43,110 nucleotides of DNA from JBBQER01 sp052148155 (lineage in GTDB: Bacteria > Actinomycetota > Acidimicrobiia > IMCC26256 > PALSA-610), in assembly GCA_052148155.1 (NCBI GenBank), contig JBKQIY010000250.1, positions 1-43,110 on the forward strand, read 5' to 3'. How positions within the stretch are numbered: position 1 is the first letter of the stretch; every line of letters starts with the position of its first letter. A model generated the notes under the pieces. It saw only the letters and a program-made list of their open reading frames with translations, was not told the origin of the DNA and did not search any database. Of the stretch, positions 39,176 through 43,110 are shown one piece after another. The position numbers were made by a program, and so were the translations under genes.

Positions 39176-40585
39176 TCAGCTGCGTACGGGACGCGCTTTC
39201 CAGAAGTAGTTGTGAATGTCGTCGGCGGTGAACAGCTTGCGGAACGTCATCTCGACACGGTCGCCGATCTTCAGTTCGTCGACGTCGACATCGACGAGTT
39301 CGACGGGATGGCGGCCGCCACCGTCGAAATCGACGACCGCGAAGGTGATCGGCGGGCTCAACGAGAACGCGATCCGGTCGATGGTGAACAGCGCGATCGT
39401 GCCTTCGACCTCCGACATCGGCGCTTTGGCCATGTCGTCGACGGCGTCACCGACGCGTGAGACACGTGCCGGTGGGAGATGCAGCTCGCCGCTTTCGAGG
39501 TCGCGGGAGCCGACGAACGCGTATTTCCATTCCTCGCTCCGGCCTGAGACCGACGCCGAGATCCGCTCCGGTTCGGGTCGCCGCGGTGGTTCCAACGTCA
39601 CGTTGGCGCGCCACGAAAGGAACTTGCCGTACGAGAGCGTGCCGCTGTTGGCGATCTGCGTCGCGACCGATCGAGTCGGCCGGTACGACGACACGGCTGC
39701 GGTGGTGCGGAACAGGAGCACGTCGACTCCGTCGGCGAGGACGACGAGCGCGACGACCTGGCCGGCGTCGGCGGACTCGAGAGCGTTGGTGAGTGCCAGC
39801 GCGGGATGTGCGGTGCCGGTATTGCCGACCGTCGCGCCAAGGTCGTCGGCGGTCGCGGCCTTCGACGCACCGAGGCGCACCCCGATCGCGCGTACCGCTC
39901 GTGCGTGCATCCCGGTGACGATCAAACGATCGATCTGATCGGGCGAAAGCTCGGCCGCTTTCAGCGCGGCGTTCCATGCCTGCTCGGCGAGCGGCGCGTA
40001 CTTCACTTCCCCGAAACGCTCTTCCCAGACGCGCGAACGATGCGAGCCTGGTGCGCGCCAACGTTCGATGAACTCCTCGGTCGCGCTCGCGCCGGCGAGA
40101 TATTCGGCGACGATCGGGCCGTCGGCGTCGGATCCGACGATCACCGCGGCGGCGCCGTCACCACCCTGGGACTCGTCCGTGCTGGTCGGCAACCCCTCAC
40201 GCAGGTCGGAGGCGATCACCATCACGCAGCCGTTCCCGTCGAGTGCGGTGCGTAACGCGCCGATGCCGGATCGCAGCGCCCCGCCGAAATCGAGCGCTCC
40301 CACCTGGGTGTCGAGCCGGAGCGCGGCGTGGATCGCCGACGCGTTGTTCTTGTCGAGGTAGGCCGGATTCGCTGTCGAGAACCACAATGCGTCGAAATTC
40401 GTGTTCGGCGGGGCCGAACGGCGAGCCAGACGAGCTGCCTCGACGGCCATGGTGGTCGTGTCCTCGTCGTAGGAGGCAACCGACCGGGTTCCTTTGCCGC
40501 CCCCCGAGCCGAACGTCTTGGTGATGTCGGCGCGCTCGAGCCGGCGGAACGGGACGTAGCCCGCCGCGCTGATGATTCCCCTCAT
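39176..40585 (-). CDS. HMG-CoA synthase-like / DUF35 OB-fold fusion protein
   Basis: 469 residues. Residues 1-300 have the thiolase-like fold of HMG-CoA synthase: ISAAGYVPFRRL at the start, GGDGAAAVIVG (141-151), GMHARAVRAIG (225-235) and GNTGTAHPALAL (254-265). The segment DFGGALRSGIGAL (99-111) aligns with the catalytic xxACYxGTAAL block but has Leu104 where Cys is required. Residues about 350-469 are a DUF35 OB-fold, but the Cys pairs of its zinc ribbon are replaced (EWKYAFVGSRD, PPARVSRV). It is therefore probably a non-catalytic scaffold or substrate-channel partner of the adjacent thiolase. TAGACT seven bases before the ATG at 40585 suggests near-leaderless start. Confidence 0.88.
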   Translation of the reverse strand: MRGIISAAGYVPFRRLERADITKTFGSGGGKGTRSVASYDEDTTTMAVEAARLARRSAPPNTNFDALWFSTANPAYLDKNNASAIHAALRLDTQVGALDFGGALRSGIGALRTALDGNGCVMVIASDLREGLPTSTDESQGGDGAAAVIVGSDADGPIVAEYLAGASATEEFIERWRAPGSHRSRVWEERFGEVKYAPLAEQAWNAALKAAELSPDQIDRLIVTGMHARAVRAIGVRLGASKAATADDLGATVGNTGTAHPALALTNALESADAGQVVALVVLADGVDVLLFRTTAAVSSYRPTRSVATQIANSGTLSYGKFLSWRANVTLEPPRRPEPERISASVSGRSEEWKYAFVGSRDLESGELHLPPARVSRVGDAVDDMAKAPMSEVEGTIALFTIDRIAFSLSPPITFAVVDFDGGGRHPVELVDVDVDELKIGDRVEMTFRKLFTADDIHNYFWKARPVRS

Positions 40586-40592
40586 GGTCGCG

Positions 40593-40598
40593 AGTCTA
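40593..40598 (-). promoter_or_regulatory. Near-leaderless -10 box (TAGACT) of the HMGS-like/thiolase operon
   Basis: Minus-strand TAGACT, seven bases, then ATG 40585. It shares a 77-bp divergent region with the CoA-transferase gene. Confidence 0.4.
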
Positions 40599-40650
40599 GG
40601 TGGGCGTACCGGGCACGGGCCGAGCGGCAGGTCGGTCTGGGATCCGGCCG

Positions 40651-40656
40651 TACAGT
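40651..40656 (+). promoter_or_regulatory. Leaderless -10 box (TACAGT) of the CoA-transferase gene
   Basis: TACAGT, six bases, then GTG 40663; no SD. It supports the GTG at 40663 over the GTG at 40600 as the start. Confidence 0.5.
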
Positions 40657-40662
40657 GTCGCC

Positions 40663-41910
40663 GTGCAGTTGGGAGACGTGGCGAACTTCGCAGCGCAAGG
40701 CTTCGGGAAACCGCTCGCCGGTGTGCGCGTCCTGGCGGCCGAACAGATGCAGGCGTTGCCGTACGCCACCCAGATGCTGGCGCGCCTGGGTGCGGACGTC
40801 GTCAAAGTCGAACATCCCATCCACGGCGAGTCGGGTCGGGCGTCGTCGCCGGCAATGCTCGACCCGCAGGGCCGCAAGGTCGGCGCGACATTCCTGCGCA
40901 ACAATTTCGGCAAGCGCAGCGTCGGAGTCGATCTCAAAACGTTGGAAGGCCGCGAGCTGTTCCTCGCGCTCGTTCCCCACTTCGATGTGATCGCCGAGAA
41001 CTTCAAGCCGGGAACGATGGACCGCATGGGCCTCGGATACGTCGACATCGCGGCCCGTGATCCCCGCGCGGTCTATGTGTCGATTTCAGGGTTCGGCAAC
41101 ACCGTCGACACCCCATATCGGGACTGGCCGGCGTATGCGTCGATCGTCGAGGCGATGTCAGGCATCTACGACTATCGCCATCCCGGTGAACCGCCGGTCA
41201 CCATTCCGGTCGGCGCGCTCGGCGACATCAGCTCCGGCCTGTTCGGTGTCATCGGCATCCTCGCCGCGCTCCGCCACCGCGACCGAACCGGCGAAGGCCA
41301 GTACGTCGACATCGCGATGTTCGACGCGATCGTGGCGATGACCGACATCGTGATGAACTTCTGGTCGTTGGGAGTTCGGCCCGAGCCCGACAAGGCACTC
41401 GAAGTGATTTGCGAGGGCTTCCGTGCCCGAGACGGCTATGTCGTCGTGCAGGTCGTGCGCGAGCATCAGTTCTTCAAGCTTGCTGAGCTCGTCGGACACC
41501 CTGAATGGATCGACGATCCCCGCTTCGCGACCCGCGCCGGTTGGGGACCTGCGCTCGAAACGGAGATCAGGCCTGCGGTCGACGCCTGGGCGGCGACGCG
41601 TACGAAACTTGCCGCCGCGCAGGAGCTGACCGAGGCCGGCATCGTCGCCGGTCCCAGCAACCGAGCTGACGACGTGATCACCGACCCCCATCTCCGCGCG
41701 CGGCGCATGATCGTGGAAATGCCACGCACCGACGGCGTCGCCGAGCCTGTCTTGGTGCCCGGCAATCCGGTGAAACTGTCGAAGATGACCGAAGGCCCCG
41801 AAACCCGCGTCCCGTGGGTCGGAGAACACACGGCCGAGATACTTGAAACCGAGCTCGGGCTCTCCGCGCAAGACATCGCGGGCCTGCGCGCCCGAGGTGT
41901 CGTCTCGTAA
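40663..41910 (+). CDS. CaiB/BaiF (class III) CoA-transferase family protein
   Basis: 415 residues from the GTG at 40663. VRVLAAEQMQALPYATQMLA (21-40) is the start of the Rossmann half. GADVVKVEHPIHGESGR (43-59) and NNFGKRSVGVDLKTLEGREL (80-99) are typical family blocks, as is the interlocked C-terminal part (GEGQYVDIAMFDAIVA). The catalytic Asp usually sits in P-x-F/Y-D-x3-Q-A-x-S-G; here the block is PAYASIVEAMSG with Ala159. Either the enzyme is inactive as a transferase or it belongs to a sub-group with other chemistry. It is divergent from the HMGS-like/thiolase operon, suggesting linked acyl-CoA metabolism. Confidence 0.9.
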   Translation: MQLGDVANFAAQGFGKPLAGVRVLAAEQMQALPYATQMLARLGADVVKVEHPIHGESGRASSPAMLDPQGRKVGATFLRNNFGKRSVGVDLKTLEGRELFLALVPHFDVIAENFKPGTMDRMGLGYVDIAARDPRAVYVSISGFGNTVDTPYRDWPAYASIVEAMSGIYDYRHPGEPPVTIPVGALGDISSGLFGVIGILAALRHRDRTGEGQYVDIAMFDAIVAMTDIVMNFWSLGVRPEPDKALEVICEGFRARDGYVVVQVVREHQFFKLAELVGHPEWIDDPRFATRAGWGPALETEIRPAVDAWAATRTKLAAAQELTEAGIVAGPSNRADDVITDPHLRARRMIVEMPRTDGVAEPVLVPGNPVKLSKMTEGPETRVPWVGEHTAEILETELGLSAQDIAGLRARGVVS

Positions 41911-41919
41911 CCAGCCCCG

Positions 41920-41952
41920 CCCAGCCCCGGCCGGGCCGGGCGGCGAGCTGGG
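41920..41952. terminator. Probable bidirectional GC-rich terminator between convergent genes
   Basis: CCCAGC (41920-41925) with GCTGGG (41947-41952) encloses CCCGGCC (41926-41932) and GGCCGGG (41934-41940). It lies between the stops of the CoA-transferase and the protease genes and is symmetric for both directions; there is no T-run. Confidence 0.45.
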
Positions 41953-41966
41953 CGCGTGAACCCCGG

Positions 41967-43110
41967 TCAGCGCGGTCGTTGTTGGACCCAACGGCGGCCG
42001 TTCCAGGTCGCATGCCAGTCGGTCCAGTTCGTTCCGTCCCAGTAGCGCAGGGTGCGCTGATCGGCGTGATACCAGCCGGGCGGATGGCCGGTCGGATCGG
42101 TCGCGTCGGCGGGGACAGCCGTCGTCGTCGCGGTCGCGGCGAGCGCCGACACGCCGGCCGCCGATCCGGGAGTCATGCGCCGCGAAGTCGAAGCCGTCAG
42201 CTTGGCGAGGTCGACCGGCACGCCGGTACTGGTCTCGTCGACCGGTCCGCGTCCGTCCGGGTCGAGACCTTCAAGCTTACGCAGGATCGCGATGCGGTCG
42301 GCGAGCGGGGGATGGGTGTCGAACAGCCGGTTCGTCTTGGCGTGCCGGGCGTTGCCCTCCTGGTGCAGCGGCGCGACCAGCCAGAGATGCGCCGTCGCCC
42401 GCGAAACATGGTGCAGAACCGTGTGATCGGCCTCGAGCTTCTCCAACGCTCGTCGCAAACCGTCGGGACTGACGATCGCCGCCGCGCTCGTGTCGGCGAG
42501 CTCTTCTCGGTGACGTGAGATCGCCAACGAAAGGAGCCGAGCGCCGAACGCCAACACGCCGGCGACGGCCGCGACCGCGAACAGTAAGAGCGCACCGTCA
42601 TTGTTGCCCCGCCGGTCACCAAAGTCGGAGAAGAATCCCGCCCGCGCCGAGATGTCGGCCACCACGACGAGGAGCCCAACCGTCGTCACCGCCAGAGTCG
42701 TCACCTGCACGTCACGATTGCGAACGTGCGAAAGTTCGTGTGCGAGGACGCCCTCGAGTTCGCGGCGCGACATGAGGTTGAGGATGCCGCTCGTGACCGC
42801 GACACCAGAACGTTCGGGGGAGCGTCCGAACGCGAAGGCATTGGGTGCCGGGTCGTCGACGATGTAGACCTTCGGCTTCGGGAGCCCGGTCGCGATGCAG
42901 AGCCCTTCGACCACATTGTGAAGTACGGGCGCCTGTTCCGGCGTCACCTCGACCGCTTTGGTGAGCGCGATCGTGGCGCGCACCGCGAACAGCCATGCGA
43001 TCAGGTCGATCGCGATTGCCGCGGCCGCGCCGATGAGGATGCCTGCCGCGGCCGAACGGGTGACGAGGAAGCCGATCCCGGCTCCGAGCAATCCGACCAG
43101 CACGAACTCG
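41967..43110 (-). CDS. htpX: M48 family (HtpX-like) membrane metalloprotease with DUF2510 tail, probably 5' partial
   Basis: The frame is open to the right edge of the window. The first candidate start inside is GTG at 43103, but the sequence there (VLVGLLGAGIGFLV) is the middle of the first membrane helix, so the true start is probably outside. Counted from that GTG, zinc motif HELSH is at 122-126 (AHELSHVRNRD), and the third ligand Glu is in SRHREELADTSAA. Helices occur at about 3-40, 132-152 and 170-192. After residue 325 an Ala/Thr linker leads to a DUF2510 domain (GHPPGWYHADQRTLRYWDGTNWTDW, split across 342-366), often found on actinobacterial envelope proteins. HtpX degrades misfolded membrane proteins under stress. 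Confidence 0.92.
   Translation of the reverse strand, partial: EFVLVGLLGAGIGFLVTRSAAAGILIGAAAAIAIDLIAWLFAVRATIALTKAVEVTPEQAPVLHNVVEGLCIATGLPKPKVYIVDDPAPNAFAFGRSPERSGVAVTSGILNLMSRRELEGVLAHELSHVRNRDVQVTTLAVTTVGLLVVVADISARAGFFSDFGDRRGNNDGALLLFAVAAVAGVLAFGARLLSLAISRHREELADTSAAAIVSPDGLRRALEKLEADHTVLHHVSRATAHLWLVAPLHQEGNARHAKTNRLFDTHPPLADRIAILRKLEGLDPDGRGPVDETSTGVPVDLAKLTASTSRRMTPGSAAGVSALAATATTTAVPADATDPTGHPPGWYHADQRTLRYWDGTNWTDWHATWNGRRWVQQRPR

Overview
The window is GC-rich (about two thirds G+C by eye) and densely coded. It reads as a chromosomal segment of an actinobacterium, most likely of the Acidimicrobiia type. The evidence is F420-linked proteins (an LLM-class oxidoreductase and a Ddn-like nitroreductase), a homologue of a mycothiol-dependent nitroreductase, many GTG starts and many apparently leaderless genes. 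Taxonomy is an inference from gene content only. No rRNA, tRNA, CRISPR array, prophage or complete insertion sequence was seen.

Region 1 (1-5105) is the end of an exopolysaccharide cluster. On the minus strand, reading leftwards, it holds a BY-type tyrosine autokinase/chain-length protein, an undecaprenyl-phosphate sugar phosphotransferase, a WecG/TagA/CpsF glycosyltransferase and a GDP-L-fucose synthase cut by the window edge. The matching low-molecular-weight tyrosine phosphatase is divergent. Region 2 (5151-7705) is a tightly overlapping run of an SDR, an aminoglycoside-kinase-like phosphotransferase and a polysaccharide deacetylase that carries a frameshift.

Region 3 (7712-16669) holds an SRPBCC protein divergent from a phytanoyl-CoA-dioxygenase-like and Gfo/Idh/MocA pair, a secreted lipase-like hydrolase, an operon of CaiC-like acyl-CoA ligase, citrate-synthase-like protein and GH4 glycosidase, and an aldo/keto reductase. 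Region 4 (16692-22863) holds a DUF4177-like small protein, a fused gluconate-2-dehydrogenase-subunit-3/GMC oxidoreductase, a P450 downstream of a metallophosphoesterase, an IS1595-like zinc-ribbon stub, a small leaderless ORF and a secreted GH114-like protein.

Region 5 (23004-35869) is a catabolic and detoxification mosaic: LLM oxidoreductase, amidohydrolase, ABM monooxygenase, VOC protein, DsbA-like protein, sulfotransferase, alpha/beta hydrolase, Ddn-like protein and PIG-L deacetylase. Two minus-strand operons follow: dienelactone hydrolase with two aldo/keto reductases, and GH4 with a methyltransferase and an aldo/keto reductase. Region 6 (35890-43110) holds a GT-C-like membrane protein, an SCP2-type thiolase next to a fused HMG-CoA-synthase-like/DUF35 protein, a divergent class III CoA-transferase homologue, and an HtpX-like protease that runs off the right edge.

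Two observations stand out. First, ten start codons lie exactly seven bases downstream of a TANNNT hexamer, the geometry of leaderless transcription. Two divergent pairs share the same 10-bp bidirectional core with exactly 22 bp between start codons, and one of these cores sits in the centre of a 38-bp palindrome covering both starts. Second, the thiolase/HMGS-like/DUF35 set resembles the archaeal acetoacetyl-CoA thiolase-HMG-CoA synthase-DUF35 complex. Here, however, the HMGS-like and DUF35 parts are fused, and both the catalytic cysteine and the zinc-ribbon cysteines appear to be missing.
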